A DNA stretch of 11,095 bases from Bacillota bacterium. GTDB taxonomy: Bacteria > Bacillota > Clostridia > Christensenellales > CAG-138. The position numbers and the translations under genes are program-made. The stretch spans positions 1 through 11,095 of the forward strand of contig JAEWMV010000058.1 in assembly GCA_023393045.1 (NCBI GenBank), written 5' to 3'. A model generated the notes under the pieces. The model had not been told where the DNA came from, made no database searches, and saw nothing but the letters and a program-made list of their open reading frames with translations. This document shows positions 10,940 to 11,095 of this stretch, in pieces (position 1 is the stretch's first letter; each line of letters starts with the position of its first letter).

Positions 10940-11095
10940 ATGGGCATTATCAGGGCAATTACCGGCGCCATAGGCGGCGCGCTCGCCGATTCCTGGCTCG
11001 AGGTGGTCGAGTGCGGGGACATGGGGGACAATACGGTCTTCGCTTCCGGCGTGAAGGTGCGCCAGGGGGACAGGCGCAACCAGAATGTCAAGGGC
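10940..11095 (+). CDS. SPFH-domain protein (YdjI / virion-core-like), 5' part only
   Basis: Only the first 52 codons are present. The start MGIIRAITGAIGGALADSWL, then VVECGDMGDNTVFASGVKV, resembles the N-terminus of the YdjI-like SPFH family, in which a short Gly/Ala-rich amphipathic segment precedes a beta-rich SPFH (band-7-like) domain. Family members are linked to membrane microdomains, and Bacillus YdjI is connected with the phage-shock-like LiaH/PspA membrane stress system, but the role here is open. AAGGAGG at 10927-10933 is 6 bases upstream. The domain itself lies beyond the window, so the call rests on the N-terminal pattern. Confidence 0.65.
   Translation, partial: MGIIRAITGAIGGALADSWLEVVECGDMGDNTVFASGVKVRQGDRRNQNVKG

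Noticed and set aside
1..11095. CRISPR array, prophage, transposase or toxin-antitoxin pair
   Set aside because: No spaced direct-repeat array, integrase, transposase or small paired toxin/antitoxin genes are visible; apart from the MITE-like repeat the window is core chromosome.

Overview
This is a GC-rich chromosomal window from an endospore-forming member of the Firmicutes, most likely class Clostridia. The evidence is a complete set of forespore and germination genes (spoIIR, sleB, ypeB), strong AGGAGG-type ribosome binding sites, and a Firmicutes-style rpmG-secE-nusG-rplK-rplA-rplJ-rplL cluster. I cannot name a genus.

Left part (1-3448). A 3'-truncated ispE (isoprenoid precursor synthesis) reads leftward off the window edge. 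Diverging from it is a compact sporulation/germination run: spoIIR (forespore-to-mother-cell signalling), sleB (spore cortex-lytic transglycosylase) and ypeB (SleB partner). spoIIR and sleB overlap by 37 bases and ypeB follows sleB within 13 bases, so they look co-transcribed.

Middle part (3453-6836). A strong sigma-A-type promoter with a hairpin at its start point drives a three-gene unit: an unrecognised helical protein, an UlaG-like metallo-beta-lactamase-fold hydrolase and a DUF1893 protein. The unit ends in a terminator shared with a convergent NUDIX hydrolase gene. Diverging from the NUDIX gene is an unrecognised 325-residue protein with a proline/alanine-rich middle. An AT-rich, symmetric promoter region separates the two. 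The unrecognised gene carries a stretch shaped like the 3' end of a tRNA.

Right part (6927-10829). This is the translation/secretion cluster. rpmG-secE-nusG starts from a clear promoter with a hairpin at the very 5' end. A 386-base gap between nusG and rplK contains three things: a hairpin enclosing the nusG stop codon, a MITE-like AT-rich inverted repeat, and a structured leader of about 220 bases ending in a likely L1-binding motif. A second, cleaner L1-type motif abuts the rplA ribosome binding site. rplJ-rplL has its own promoter, a canonical L10 leader and an intrinsic attenuator, and ends in a strong terminator. rpoB does not follow rplL. Instead a separate promoter drives an SPFH/YdjI-like gene that runs off the right edge.

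The most interesting material is the regulatory RNA: the unusual nusG-rplK interval, the paired L1 motifs and the L10 attenuator. Next are the uncoupling of rpoB from rplJL, the extracytoplasmic tail on SecE, and the unrecognised genes.
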